The position numbers and the translations under genes were made by a program. A DNA stretch of 64,000 nucleotides from Brevibacterium album DSM 18261 (GTDB lineage Bacteria; Actinomycetota; Actinomycetes; Actinomycetales; Brevibacteriaceae). The notes below the pieces were generated by a model. That model was not told the DNA's origin. It saw nothing but the letters and a program-made list of their open reading frames with translations, and searched no databases. The stretch is from positions 682,001-746,000 of the forward strand of contig NZ_AUFJ01000009.1 of the NCBI RefSeq assembly GCF_000426445.1. The letters are read 5' to 3'. Positions 1 to 8,520 of this stretch are shown here, in pieces; position 1 is the first letter of the stretch, and each line of letters opens with the position of its first letter.

Positions 1-1155
1 CTTCAGGATGGTGACGAAGACGCGGATCAGCGGGAGGTTGAGAATCAGGAGGATGACGTTCCCGATGTACATGGAGGCGATGACGCCGTAGAACACATCG
101 GGATTCTGATCCACCAGCTGCGGACCCGGGGTGATGTTCTGCAGGAGAAGCGCGCCGAAGATCAGCGCAAGCACCGGATTGGGCGGCACGCCGAGAGTGA
201 GGAGCGGGATGAACGCGGAGTTCGATGACGCATTGTCCGCAGTCTCCGTCGCGGCCAGACCGTCGATGGCTCCCCTGCCGAACTTCTCCGGGTTCCTGGA
301 GAACCTCTTCTCCGCACCGTAGGCCAGCACCGAGGAGACCGTGCCGCCCCCGCCCGGCAGGATGCCCAGGACGAAGCCGATGACCGAGGCGCGCGCAATG
401 GCCGCCCGGGAGGTCAGCCAATCCGCCCAGGTGGGCATCACGTTCGACACCTTGGCGAGCTGGACGTCCCCGGAGTTCCGCGAGGCGATGGTGTTGAGGA
501 CTTCGCCGATGCCGAACAGGCCGATGGCGAGGGGCACGATCCCGATGCCGGCCGACAGCTCGAGGCTGCCGAAGGTGAGCCTCTCCGTGCCGTCGATGGG
601 GTCCATCCCGACGGCGGCGATGACGAACCCCGCGACTGCCATGATGAGGCTCTTGACCACTGAGCCCGAGCCGATGAGCACGATCATCATGAGGCCGAAG
701 AGCATGAGGAGGAAGAGCTCCGGCGCAGCGAAGATCCGGGCTCCGCTGGCCAGGAGCGGAGCGAACACGGTCAGACCGATGATGGCCACGGTGCCGCCCA
801 GGAACGATCCGATCGCTGTGATGCCGAGCGCCGAGCCCGCCCTGCCCTGCTGTGTGAGCGGATAGCCGTCCAGCGTCGTGATCACCGAGGAGGCGTCACC
901 GGGAAGCCGCATGAGGATCGCCGGGATGCGACCGCCGTACATGCTGCCGTAGTAGATGCCGGCGAGCATGATGACGGCGGTGGCCGCATCGAGGGTGAAG
1001 GTGAGCGGAAGGAGCAGAGCCACCGCAGCTGTCGGCCCGATGCCGGGAAGCAGGCCGAACACCGTGCCCAGCAGCACCCCCACTGTGACGTAGAGCAGGT
1101 TGACGGGGCTCAGCGCAACGTCGAAGCCGGTGGCGATTCCCTCGAAGATCTCCAT
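1..1155 (-). CDS. tctA: Tripartite tricarboxylate transporter large permease (TctA), 3' end cut by window
   Basis: Large membrane subunit of a TTT-family importer that moves carboxylates into the cell using ion gradients, with the TctC binding protein and small TctB subunit encoded just upstream. The 385 visible codons start with ATG GAG ATC TTC and run off the left edge, so roughly the last quarter of the usual ~500 residues is missing. Two glycine-rich family signatures are visible: GLLPGIGP near residues 34-41 and LGILPGGGG near 260-270. The rest is a string of hydrophobic helices. It lies 60 bp after tctB in the same direction and is the last visible gene of the five-gene operon starting at 5029. 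Substrate cannot be read from the sequence; the neighbouring monooxygenase and hydrolase suggest a carboxylate product. Confidence 0.93.
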   Translation of the reverse strand, partial: MEIFEGIATGFDVALSPVNLLYVTVGVLLGTVFGLLPGIGPTAAVALLLPLTFTLDAATAVIMLAGIYYGSMYGGRIPAILMRLPGDASSVITTLDGYPLTQQGRAGSALGITAIGSFLGGTVAIIGLTVFAPLLASGARIFAAPELFLLMLFGLMMIVLIGSGSVVKSLIMAVAGFVIAAVGMDPIDGTERLTFGSLELSAGIGIVPLAIGLFGIGEVLNTIASRNSGDVQLAKVSNVMPTWADWLTSRAAIARASVIGFVLGILPGGGGTVSSVLAYGAEKRFSRNPEKFGRGAIDGLAATETADNASSNSAFIPLLTLGVPPNPVLALIFGALLLQNITPGPQLVDQNPDVFYGVIASMYIGNVILLILNLPLIRVFVTILK

Positions 1156-1215
1156 GCCATCTCCTTCACATACCGCGGTGGATCGGGACCTCGGGGCGGG
1201 CACCGGGACCTGTCT

Positions 1216-1731
1216 TCACAGCGGCACCCTGAGATATCCGGAGAACAGGACGTACAGCGCCGCCGGCACGGTGACGGCGAGGATCGCCGAACTCAGCCAG
1301 GAGACCCCGGAGGCGAACCTCAGCAGGATGAGGGCCAGGGGGACGCCGGCCGGGAGGAACCCCACGAACGGGTAGAGGACGAGGAATGCGATCACCGCCA
1401 GCACGAAGATCGCCACGCGCAGCCACCGGACATCGCCCAGCGGGTTCTCCGGGGCCTCCTGCACACCGGCGAACAGGCCCGCGATCAGGAGCGCGCTCAG
1501 GGCGCAGCCGACCGCTGCTGAGACAGCAGGCCACCAACCGGGTCCCGGCGAGGCCAGCTCTCCGACTTCGAGCGCGAGCGCGGCGCTCAGGCACGTCGCG
1601 AAGCCCACGCCGATCACCGCGGCCACGGCGATGTGCGGCGCCGTCCCCCGGAGTGACCGCTCTCGGCGCGTGGACGCCACGTCTCCTCGCGCGCCTCGTG
1701 CGGAGGACCGTTCCGAGCCCGGCACCGTCAT
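1216..1731 (-). CDS. tctB: Tripartite tricarboxylate transporter small permease (TctB)
   Basis: Small membrane subunit of the TTT importer, 171 residues, with a charged, poorly conserved N-terminus followed by four hydrophobic helices, as usual for TctB (DUF1468). I place the start at the ATG that overlaps the tctC stop (ATGA), giving translational coupling. An in-frame upstream start would run 16 codons into tctC and encode Gly/Arg-rich sequence. TctB sequences diverge strongly, so the call rests on size, helices and position between tctC and tctA. Confidence 0.85.
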   Translation of the reverse strand: MTVPGSERSSARGARGDVASTRRERSLRGTAPHIAVAAVIGVGFATCLSAALALEVGELASPGPGWWPAVSAAVGCALSALLIAGLFAGVQEAPENPLGDVRWLRVAIFVLAVIAFLVLYPFVGFLPAGVPLALILLRFASGVSWLSSAILAVTVPAALYVLFSGYLRVPL

Positions 1732-2714
1732 CCCGCACCCTCCGCCACGCCCGCCGGGCCGAACGACTCGCGAGTCCACTCCATGTCATCGGGCACGTAC
1801 TGGAGCAGGAAGTCCTCACCGAGGTACTGCGGCTCCTGCAGCAGCGTGCTCTGCGCGTACTCACGCCAGGACTCGGCTTCCCGAGCCTGCTCGCCTGCCT
1901 GCGCGATCGCCGCGACGACCTCGTCCGGGGTCTCAGCCGGGACGGAGAGCGCCACACGCGAGTACCGACCGTGGGAGCGTTCGAAGCCCTGTTCTTCGAA
2001 GGTCGGCACCTCCGGCAGCTCGTCGAGCCGCTCAGTCGTGGCCACCGCCAGCGGCACGACCTCCCCGGCCTCGATCTGGGGAAGCGCGATGTTCGCCTCC
2101 ACTCCGGCGAAGTCGGCATCCCCGTTGGCGACGGCCAGGGTGGTCTCATTGGAACCGTCGAACGGCAGGTAGTCGCTGGCTCCACCGGCCTCGTCCACGA
2201 AGTTGGAGGCGACCAGGTGGAGGACATTGCCCACTGACGTGGTCGCGATGGTGGCAGTCCCATCGAAAGTCACGTCTTCCAGCGACTCCCAACCGGTGTC
2301 GGCGTCCGCGACCAGGACGATCGGCTGATCGCCCAGGCTGATGACCGAACGGAAGTCCTCGGCGGCGTAGCTGACCTCCTGCCTCAGCGGCACGGTGATG
2401 AACGTCGAGGCCGTGGAGTGCAGGAGCGTGTAGCCGTCGGCGTCCGCAGTGGCTGCTTCAGCTGCACCCACGGCGGAACCTCCACCGGGCCTGTTCACCA
2501 CGAGCACGGATTCTCCGAGGGCCTCCTCCAGGGGTGCCGCGAAGGCCCGCACCAGGACATCGCTGGACCCTCCTGCCGCCCACGGGACGACGATCTCTAT
2601 GGGACCGCTCGGATAGTCCTCGGGCGCGGCCCCCGGCGTGCAGGCCGAGACGGCCAGAGCCGCTGCGGAGAGCACCGCCCCCAGACGCACCGCTTCTTCC
2701 TTCTTCCACTGCAT
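1728..2714 (-). CDS. tctC: TTT transporter substrate-binding lipoprotein (TctC/Bug family)
   Basis: Extracytoplasmic binding protein that captures a carboxylate for the TctAB permease. The 328 residues open with a short charged stretch, a hydrophobic helix and a lipobox (LAVSAC, Cys at about residue 25), so it is a lipid-anchored protein outside the membrane. The mature part starts with the Bug/TctC pattern (YPSGPIEIVVPWAAGG) and has VVNRPGGGSAVG further on, both typical of the family. I chose ATG 2714 because AGGAG sits seven bases upstream; the TTG two codons earlier is too close to it. It follows the monooxygenase gene by 60 bp and overlaps tctB, so all five genes are probably co-transcribed. 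Confidence 0.93.
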   Translation of the reverse strand: MQWKKEEAVRLGAVLSAAALAVSACTPGAAPEDYPSGPIEIVVPWAAGGSSDVLVRAFAAPLEEALGESVLVVNRPGGGSAVGAAEAATADADGYTLLHSTASTFITVPLRQEVSYAAEDFRSVISLGDQPIVLVADADTGWESLEDVTFDGTATIATTSVGNVLHLVASNFVDEAGGASDYLPFDGSNETTLAVANGDADFAGVEANIALPQIEAGEVVPLAVATTERLDELPEVPTFEEQGFERSHGRYSRVALSVPAETPDEVVAAIAQAGEQAREAESWREYAQSTLLQEPQYLGEDFLLQYVPDDMEWTRESFGPAGVAEGAG

Positions 2715-2774
2715 GGCCAAACTCCTTTGTCGGCTCGAATGGTGTGGCCCTGTCTCAGCTGCCGGATCTCATGG

Positions 2775-4250
2775 TCAGCGCGCTCGACCGAGGACGTAGT
2801 CATCGGCGTCGAACCTGCCGAAGTCGGAGCGGTAGCGGTTCATCATGTCCGGCCAGATCGTGGTCAGCCTGCCGCTGCGCGGATCCAGATACCACGAATC
2901 GCAGCCGCCGGACGTCCAGACGGTGTCGCGTGCACGGCGGCCGATGAGGTCCAGGAAGGCCTCCTGCCGGTCGGATCGGACCTCCACCCTCTCGATCCCG
3001 CGCGCGTCGATCGCACGGATCGCATCAGCGACGTAGGCGGCCTGGGTCTCGATCATGAAGATGATGGAACCGGCACCCAGACCCACATGCGGCCCGTTCA
3101 TGAAGAAGAGATTCGGGAAGCCCGCGACGGAGATCCCGCCGAAGGCTTCGCTGCCGCTGCTCCAGGCCCGGTCCAGACGAGTGCCGCCCTCCCCGTGGAT
3201 CCGCTTGGCCACCGGGAGCTCGGCCGCCTCGAATCCCGAGCAGAAGATCACGCAGTCGACCTCATGCTCCCGGCCGGAGGCGTCGATCACCGTGTTCTCA
3301 CCGAATCCGCTCACGGCCCGGGTGACGAGCTCGACGCCGGGCTTCTGCAGCGCGGGGTACCAGTCATTGGAGAGGAGGATGCGCTTGCAGCCGATGGTGT
3401 AGTCGGGAGTGACCTTCTCCAGCAGCGCAGCGTCTTCCACCTGGGCGATCCGGTGGGCGGCGGCGGTTTCCGAGATCTCCCGGAGGAACTCGGGCACCAT
3501 CATGCGCTGCGGAAAGCGCGATTCATTGGACCAGAACAGGAAGTCGCGAAAGCCCTGGGCAGCCTCCGGCACGCGCTCGAACATCCGCTTCTGCGCTTCC
3601 GTATAGGTGACGTCCTGCCTGGGGATCACGTACGGGGCGCTCCGCTGGAAGACGGTGAGGGACGCGACCCGATCAGCGATCGCCGGCACCACCTGGATGG
3701 CGGAGGCTCCGGTGCCGACGACTGCGACACGACTGCCCTCCAGCCTATGCTCGTGATCCCATCTGGCCGAGTGGAAGGTCCTGCCCCTGTACCGGTCCAG
3801 ACCCGGCAGGTTCGGGACCCTGGGGTCCGAGAGGTGGCCGGTGGCGAAGACGACGAGCCTGGCCGACATGGTCGTCCTGCTGGTTTTCAGAACCCATCGG
3901 CGCGGCCCCTCCCGCCAGTGCGCTGATTCCACGTCGTGGCCGAACTCGGCGTGCGGGCCGAGGCCTTCCTCCTGCGCGACTCGCGTGAGGTAGTCCTGGA
4001 TCTCCGGCTGCCTCGCATATGTCTTCGTCCAGCGGGGATTGGGCCGGAAGGAGAAGGAGTACAGATGCGACTGGATGTCGCACTCGGCCCCGGGGTAGGT
4101 GTTGTCACGCCAGGTGCCGCCGAAATCCTCACCCCTGTCGATCAGCACGAACCGGTCGAACCCGCTCCGCTTCAGCATCGAGGCCAGAGCGATGCCCGAG
4201 AACCCCGCCCCGACGATGACGACGTCGTGTTCCTGTGCGACCTGCGGCAT
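2775..4250 (-). CDS. Baeyer-Villiger-type flavin monooxygenase
   Basis: Class B flavoprotein monooxygenase that would insert oxygen next to a ketone carbonyl, using FAD and NADPH, giving an ester or lactone. The 491 residues show the N-terminal FAD-binding GxGxxG (GAGFSG, about 14-19), GGTW a little later, a second dinucleotide motif GTGASA (about 179-184), and the Baeyer-Villiger fingerprint YRGRTFHSARWD (about 154-165, FxGxxxHxxxW[P/D] type). Start: ATG 4250 has GGAGG seven bases upstream; ATG 4271 overlaps the stop of the preceding hydrolase (ATGA) but has only a weak site. Pairing with an ester hydrolase and an acid importer fits a ketone-degradation operon. The true ketone is unknown. 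Confidence 0.93.
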   Translation of the reverse strand: MPQVAQEHDVVIVGAGFSGIALASMLKRSGFDRFVLIDRGEDFGGTWRDNTYPGAECDIQSHLYSFSFRPNPRWTKTYARQPEIQDYLTRVAQEEGLGPHAEFGHDVESAHWREGPRRWVLKTSRTTMSARLVVFATGHLSDPRVPNLPGLDRYRGRTFHSARWDHEHRLEGSRVAVVGTGASAIQVVPAIADRVASLTVFQRSAPYVIPRQDVTYTEAQKRMFERVPEAAQGFRDFLFWSNESRFPQRMMVPEFLREISETAAAHRIAQVEDAALLEKVTPDYTIGCKRILLSNDWYPALQKPGVELVTRAVSGFGENTVIDASGREHEVDCVIFCSGFEAAELPVAKRIHGEGGTRLDRAWSSGSEAFGGISVAGFPNLFFMNGPHVGLGAGSIIFMIETQAAYVADAIRAIDARGIERVEVRSDRQEAFLDLIGRRARDTVWTSGGCDSWYLDPRSGRLTTIWPDMMNRYRSDFGRFDADDYVLGRAR

Positions 4251-4267
4251 CTTCAGCCCTCCGTCCT

Positions 4268-5029
4268 TCATGGGAGAAATGTCCTGACGTGCTCTCCGGG
4301 GCTGCAGCGTCCGCGCAGGAAGTCGGCGTAGGCACCGTAGACCTCCCCGAGGCGCTCCCTGAGAAGCGCGTGGCCGCTGTCCACCGGGACGAACACGGCC
4401 GGAGCGATCGCCCCGAAGAGTTCGTGCGCGCCCTCGAGCGGGACCTTCGCGTCCGCTGTCCCGGAGATGAGCAGGGTGGGAGTCTCCACCCGCGATGCCG
4501 GCTCTGAGCTGTCAAGGGCGAGATTGACCTCGACCCGTCTGCGCGTCTCCTCATCCGGCACAGCGGGAGCCAGCTGCGATGCGGTCTGCTGCTCGGCGAG
4601 GTGTCTTCGGTACTTCGGCGAGTACTGGAGCATGTGGGACAGCCGGCCGGCCAGCGCGGGCTCTCGGGCGTAGAGTTCGAGCCAGAGCTCATGGCGGCTC
4701 TGCTGCAGCTGATCGGTGCGGAGCCATCCCCCGGCCAATGCGAGCGTCGACACCCGCGCCCGATGGTCTGCTGCGTATCGCAGCGCGATGTGGGCACCCA
4801 GCGAGTAGCCGAACAGATGCACACGGCCCTGTGCCGAGCGCTGCCCGATGAGGTCTTCCAACTGCTCGAGATAGTCCTGCATGCGCCGCGCGGCATCCCC
4901 GCCCGGGGACGACCTGTAGTCGAACAGGATGACTCGATGATCCCGCTCGAGCAGAGGCTTGAGTCCTGCGAAGGCGGCCTCCGCACGCACTTCCGTGCCG
5001 GGCACCAGGATGATGCTGTCTTCTTCCAT
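4268..5029 (-). CDS. Alpha/beta-fold hydrolase, probable esterase
   Basis: Serine hydrolase of the alpha/beta fold, 253 residues. The nucleophile elbow GYSLGA places the active serine near residue 76, preceded by a plausible oxyanion region. An acid residue in GTADAKVP and a histidine in VDSGHALL complete the triad order. First gene of the leftward operon, its stop overlaps a possible start of the monooxygenase gene, so the two are coupled. Known clusters pair Baeyer-Villiger enzymes with such esterases, which cleave the ester product; that role is inferred here. Start: ATG 5029 with AGGAG ten bases upstream; an in-frame GTG at 5047 is an alternative. Confidence 0.88.
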   Translation of the reverse strand: MEEDSIILVPGTEVRAEAAFAGLKPLLERDHRVILFDYRSSPGGDAARRMQDYLEQLEDLIGQRSAQGRVHLFGYSLGAHIALRYAADHRARVSTLALAGGWLRTDQLQQSRHELWLELYAREPALAGRLSHMLQYSPKYRRHLAEQQTASQLAPAVPDEETRRRVEVNLALDSSEPASRVETPTLLISGTADAKVPLEGAHELFGAIAPAVFVPVDSGHALLRERLGEVYGAYADFLRGRCSPGEHVRTFLP

Positions 5030-5367
5030 GGGCTGATGTCTCCTCACCGGAGTGGGCCTCAGGCGGGCCGGACCGCCTCCACAGCGCCGGCCCCCTGATC
5101 ATCCTCACGAGCGCCGGATCCCACCTCTGCATCACGACATTGTGATAGCTGGCTATCAACTTTTAATAATGACCACTATAAGCGTCATGCGCCACCACAG
5201 TCAACAGTCCTTTACTAAGGATCCGATTGACCTGCTAGAACATGGAGAGCCTCACCTCGAATGGAGCCACACACATCCGTGTAGCTATTGATAGGGCACT
5301 TCTCTTTAAGTAGTCTGCTCTGCCAAGAGCACGCACTGAGCACCAGGACAGCAACGGAGCTGAAGAC
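5030..5367. other. Divergent promoter region between hydrolase operon and SDR
   Basis: This 338-bp gap, the longest in the window, has no credible coding sequence and is clearly richer in A+T than its surroundings (5140-5320). It must hold the promoters for both flanking transcripts. A 16-bp palindrome lies at 5143-5158, and a related half arm (TTGATAG) recurs at 5288-5294. The rightward gene has a TTTAAGTAGTCT stretch near 5304-5315 that could contain its -10 box. No regulator gene sits beside it. Confidence 0.6.
5143..5158. promoter_or_regulatory. Palindromic operator candidate TGATAGC-TG-GCTATCA
   Basis: Seven-base arms separated by two bases make a perfect dyad in the A+T-rich divergent promoter region. 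TTGATAG at 5288-5294 repeats the reverse-strand arm, so two binding positions may flank the two promoters. Size and symmetry fit a dimeric helix-turn-helix repressor; which family cannot be told. Confidence 0.45.
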
Positions 5368-6066
5368 ATGACGGAACGCGTACTCATCACCGGCGGCGGC
5401 GCCGGCATAGGAGCGGCGATAGCCCACCGCTGCCGCGAGGACGGCTATGAGCCCGTGACGGTGGACCTGCGGAACGGAGACATCTCAGCCGATCTCTCCG
5501 ATGCCGCAGAGACCGAGGAGGCCCTGGCCGAAGCGCTGGCCCCTGGCCCCATCCACCGGGTGGTCAACAATGTCGGCTCGATCGAGGTCGCCGCGCTCGG
5601 AACGCTGACCCCCGCGCACCTGGACCTGGCCGTGCGCACCAACCTGCAGTGCGCGATCCTCACCGCGCAGGCGGCCCTCGCTGGAATGCGGGAACGCGGC
5701 TTCGGACGCATTGTGAACATCGCCTCCCGCGCCGCCCTGGGCAAGGAGGGTCGTTCAGTCTATGCGGCCACCAAAGCGGGCCTCATCGGCATGACCCGCA
5801 CCTGGGCGCTCGAGCTCGGCGACCACGGCATCACGGTCAATGCGGTGGGGCCGGGTCCTGTGCGCACCTCGATGTTCGATGCGGCAAACCCTCCGGACGA
5901 CGAAGGGACCGTGCGCATCATCGGCTCGATCCCCGTCAGGCGGATCGGCAGCCCCGAGGACATCGCGCACTCGGTGTCCCACTTCCTCGACTCCCGCGCC
6001 GGCTTCGTCACAGGGCAGATGCTGTACGTGTGCGGCGGCAAGACCGTGGGGCTGGCACCTCTGTGA
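5368..6066 (+). CDS. Short-chain dehydrogenase/reductase (SDR)
   Basis: Classical SDR oxidoreductase, 232 residues, likely NAD(P)-dependent. The cofactor loop TGGGAGIG is at residues 8-15, the NNVG structural motif at 67-70, and the catalytic set Ser120, Tyr132, Lys136 (YAATK) is intact. The acidic residue after strand 2 (VTVDLRNGD) favours NAD(H), an inference. It is divergent from the monooxygenase operon across a shared control region, so it may oxidise an alcohol to the ketone used by that enzyme. A weak GGAGCTGAAGAC sits in front of the ATG. C-terminus is shorter than in FabG. Confidence 0.9.
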   Translation: MTERVLITGGGAGIGAAIAHRCREDGYEPVTVDLRNGDISADLSDAAETEEALAEALAPGPIHRVVNNVGSIEVAALGTLTPAHLDLAVRTNLQCAILTAQAALAGMRERGFGRIVNIASRAALGKEGRSVYAATKAGLIGMTRTWALELGDHGITVNAVGPGPVRTSMFDAANPPDDEGTVRIIGSIPVRRIGSPEDIAHSVSHFLDSRAGFVTGQMLYVCGGKTVGLAPL

Positions 6067-6131
6067 GACAGACCCGGAAGCAGCGCCCCCCAGGCTCCCG
6101 GGCGCCGCCGGGACGAGCTGCGGAGCCCGGC

Positions 6132-6728
6132 TCAGCTCTGCGCCGCGGACTGCTCCTCGAAGCCGCGCTCGTAGGCGTCGCGCAGCGCCTCCCAGCCCAC
6201 GGCCGCCGAGTCCCCGCCCACCACGCGCTCCACGTCCCGGCCCTCCATGAGCAGCGAGAGGACGGCGAGGCAGATGTGCCACCCCGCGGCGGTCATGGGC
6301 ACGAGCGCGGCACGGGTGAAGGTCTGGGTGACGGTGAGGACCGAGGCGGCCCCCACCTCGGCGGCAGCGGCCTCATCCAGCGGCACCGCCGTGATCTCCC
6401 ACAGCACCTCGCCCTCACCCCAGGCGTGGCGGAGGACATGCTCCGGCTCCGCCTCGATGACGCGGACGTCGACGGGCTCGGCCTCCGGGGTCTCACGGGA
6501 GATCGCAGGGCCCGGTGTCGTCAGGGGGCGGTCCGGCACGACGGGCGACCACCGGGTCAGCAGCTCCGGCTGCGTGAGGTGCTCCCACACCGTCTGCGCA
6601 TCCGCCGCGAGAGGCACGCCCATGCGCAGGAGGGTGGTGCCGCGCGACAGGGACTGCGCCTCGGCAGTGACGGAGGCCTCGGCGAGGGCGGTGGTGACGG
6701 CGGAGACGGTCGACTCGGACAGCGGCAT
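6132..6728 (-). CDS. SRPBCC (START/AHSA1-like) domain protein
   Basis: 198-residue protein whose middle looks like the SRPBCC ligand-binding fold: a hydrophobic start RMGVPLAADAQTVWEHLTQP, the LLTRWSP turn common in polyketide-cyclase/AHSA1 proteins, then beta-rich segments with VLTVTQTF. Members bind hydrophobic small molecules or act as cofactors; none of them can be picked here. It converges with the SDR at 5368 and is divergent from the SDR at 7005. The 276-bp gap between them contains a TetR-type palindrome at 6837, so it may be co-regulated with acyl-CoA genes. Ala/Glu-rich C-terminal tail. Confidence 0.72.
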   Translation of the reverse strand: MPLSESTVSAVTTALAEASVTAEAQSLSRGTTLLRMGVPLAADAQTVWEHLTQPELLTRWSPVVPDRPLTTPGPAISRETPEAEPVDVRVIEAEPEHVLRHAWGEGEVLWEITAVPLDEAAAAEVGAASVLTVTQTFTRAALVPMTAAGWHICLAVLSLLMEGRDVERVVGGDSAAVGWEALRDAYERGFEEQSAAQS

Positions 6729-6836
6729 GGGTACTCCTGTGGTGCGGGCGTGCGGACTCTGCCCCCAGCCTATGGCCTCCGGAATCTGACACGGATCTCA
6801 ATTCCATTGACTCGCCCGCCCCGATATGACAGATTT

Positions 6837-6852
6837 CTAAACGATCGTTCAG
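6837..6852. promoter_or_regulatory. TetR-type operator candidate, site A
   Basis: CTAAACGATCGTTCAG, a near-perfect 16-bp dyad around AACGATCGTT, lies between the divergent SRPBCC (6728) and SDR (7005) genes, about 150 bp before the SDR start. It matches four other sites (18451, 32758, 45646, 47379) that share YTNAACGANYGNTYAG. Palindromes with AACGnnCGTT cores are known for TetR-family repressors of acyl-CoA pathways such as PaaR of Thermus; assignment here is by analogy. Confidence 0.65.
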
Positions 6853-7004
6853 CAGCACGCCGGAGCGCGGAGCGGAGGGTCCAGGGAGCACATGCCGCAG
6901 GTCCGGCAGGGGCGACCGCCGAGGTTCCGGCGGCCGTCTGCCGGCTCCCGCCGCAGGCTCGCAGGATCAGCTCCCCGCATCCGGCCACACTCGAAGGAGA
7001 GCAC

Positions 7005-7760
7005 ATGTCGGAACGCTTCACGGGCAAGGTCGCCGTCGTCACCGGAGCCTCACGGGGCATCGGCCTCGGGATCGCGCAGCGGCTCGTCGACGAGGGCGCG
7101 CGCGTGGTCATCACCGCCCGCGGCGAGGAGGCGCTCGCCGAGGCGGCAGCGCAGCTCGGCGGCCCCGAGAAGGCCCTCGCGGTGGCCGGCAAGGCCGATG
7201 ACGAAGCCCACCAGGACGAGGCGATCGCGAAGGCGACCGAATCCTTCGGCCCCATCGACGTGCTGGTGAACAACACCGGCATCAACCCCGTCTACGGCCC
7301 CCTCGTGGAGCTCGATGACCGCGCGATCCGCAAGCTGTTCGACGTCAACGTCCTCTCCACGATGCAGTGGACGCGCAAGGTCTACGAAGCCTCGATGAAG
7401 GAGCGCGGCGGTTCGATCGTGAACCTCTCGTCGGTCGCGGCGGTGCGCCAGCCCCAGATGATCGGCTTCTACGGCGCGACGAAGACGATGATCACGCACA
7501 TCACCAAGCAGTACGCGATGGAGCTCGGCCCGGACATCCGGGTGAATGCGATCGCACCCGCCGTCGTGAAGACGAAGTTCGCCGAGAAGCTCTACGAGGC
7601 CGGGGAGGAGAAGGTCGCCGCCGGGTACCCCCTCAAGCGCCTCGGCGTGCCCGAGGACATCGCGGCCCTCGCGGCCTTCCTCCTCTCCGACGAGGCCTCC
7701 TGGATCACCGGGGAGCTCGTGGTCGCCGACGGCGGCGTCACCCTGGGCGGAGGCGCCTGA
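7005..7760 (+). CDS. SDR family oxidoreductase, probable 3-ketoacyl reductase type
   Basis: 251-residue SDR with TGASRGIG (13-20), catalytic Ser142/143, Tyr156 and Lys160 (YGATK), and the C-terminal GELVVADGG typical of FabG-like enzymes. The usual NNAG is NNTG (89-92), a mild change. A strong GAAGGAGA lies in front of the ATG. The TetR-type site A is in its upstream region, linking it to fatty-acid/acyl-CoA genes elsewhere in the window. It probably reduces a 3-oxoacyl or similar carbonyl substrate with NAD(P)H; the exact substrate is not visible. Confidence 0.92.
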   Translation: MSERFTGKVAVVTGASRGIGLGIAQRLVDEGARVVITARGEEALAEAAAQLGGPEKALAVAGKADDEAHQDEAIAKATESFGPIDVLVNNTGINPVYGPLVELDDRAIRKLFDVNVLSTMQWTRKVYEASMKERGGSIVNLSSVAAVRQPQMIGFYGATKTMITHITKQYAMELGPDIRVNAIAPAVVKTKFAEKLYEAGEEKVAAGYPLKRLGVPEDIAALAAFLLSDEASWITGELVVADGGVTLGGGA

Positions 7761-7818
7761 GAGAGTCCTCTCGGAGACCCGTACAGCCCGCCTGCGCGGG
7801 CCGTGCGGGTTCGCCCGC

Positions 7819-8487
7819 ATGTGCCGAAACTGCGTCGGCCGTGAGGACAACCGCAGGCGGGTGGTCCGGACCAACATCCAGCTCGTCTGGCTCATGGTCC
7901 CGCTGCTCGCGCTCCAGGGCGGGATGCTGGGCGTCCTGGGCCTGCTGTCGAGCACCTCGAGCGCTCGCGGAGGGCTCCCGGCGGGGAGCATCCTCGGGAT
8001 GGGCGCGATCGCCGTGGTGATCGTCCTCGTCATCCTCTACGCTCACCTGGCCATCCCCGCGATGGCGGCACGGCAGCGGATCGTGTTCGGCGATGGGACG
8101 TACACGTTCACCGGCTGGTTCCGCACCGTCCGCCTCCGCGCCGAGGAGATCAGCAGGGCAGCGGCCATCGGCCATGTGCGCCTGGGAGCGGCACAGCCCA
8201 CGCACCACCTGGTGCTCGCGGGCCCCAGGCGCCGCCTGCTCATCCTGGTGGGGCAGATGTGGGACATCGGTCAGCTGGGGGCGCTCGCGAACGATATGGC
8301 GGACCGAGGCGTCCCGCTCATCTCCCTGCTCCGGCCCTTCAGCCCCGCACAGCTGCGCTCCTTCGACCCCCGCCTCATGCCGTGGCGGCAGGCGCGCCCC
8401 TTCGCCTTCGCCTCCCTCCTGGCCACCGGGCTCATCGTCCTGGCAGTGGGAGCCGCGATCGCCGTCGTCATCGTCGTGACCGGCTGA
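7819..8487 (+). CDS. Membrane protein with PH-like middle domain, unknown function
   Basis: About 222 residues: two hydrophobic helices near the N-terminus (residues ~22-45 and ~57-80), a soluble beta-rich middle (RIVFGDGTYTFTGWFRTVRL then HHLVLAGPRRRLLILVG) that resembles bacterial PH-like domains, and one C-terminal helix. The N-terminus is uncertain; ATG 7819 gives a Cys/Arg-rich leader and a GTG near 7861 would give a more typical start. It shares its direction with the SDR upstream but its role cannot be deduced. It converges with the MFS gene. Confidence 0.6.
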   Translation: MCRNCVGREDNRRRVVRTNIQLVWLMVPLLALQGGMLGVLGLLSSTSSARGGLPAGSILGMGAIAVVIVLVILYAHLAIPAMAARQRIVFGDGTYTFTGWFRTVRLRAEEISRAAAIGHVRLGAAQPTHHLVLAGPRRRLLILVGQMWDIGQLGALANDMADRGVPLISLLRPFSPAQLRSFDPRLMPWRQARPFAFASLLATGLIVLAVGAAIAVVIVVTG

Positions 8488-8520
8488 ACCGCGCCCGAGG
8501 CCCCTCGGCCCCTACCGGTC
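8478..8520. terminator. Small nested inverted repeats between convergent genes
   Basis: Outer arms GACCGG/CCGGTC and an inner CCGAGG-CC-CCTCGG stem lie across the 24-bp gap between the convergent membrane-protein and MFS genes. They could fold into a weak bidirectional terminator. There is no T-run. Confidence 0.35.

Noticed and set aside
5649..7760. 703-codon frame that would fuse a long Arg/Pro/His leader to the SDR at 7005
   Set aside because: The leader overlaps two genes; the SDR has its own ATG and ribosome-binding site at 7005.
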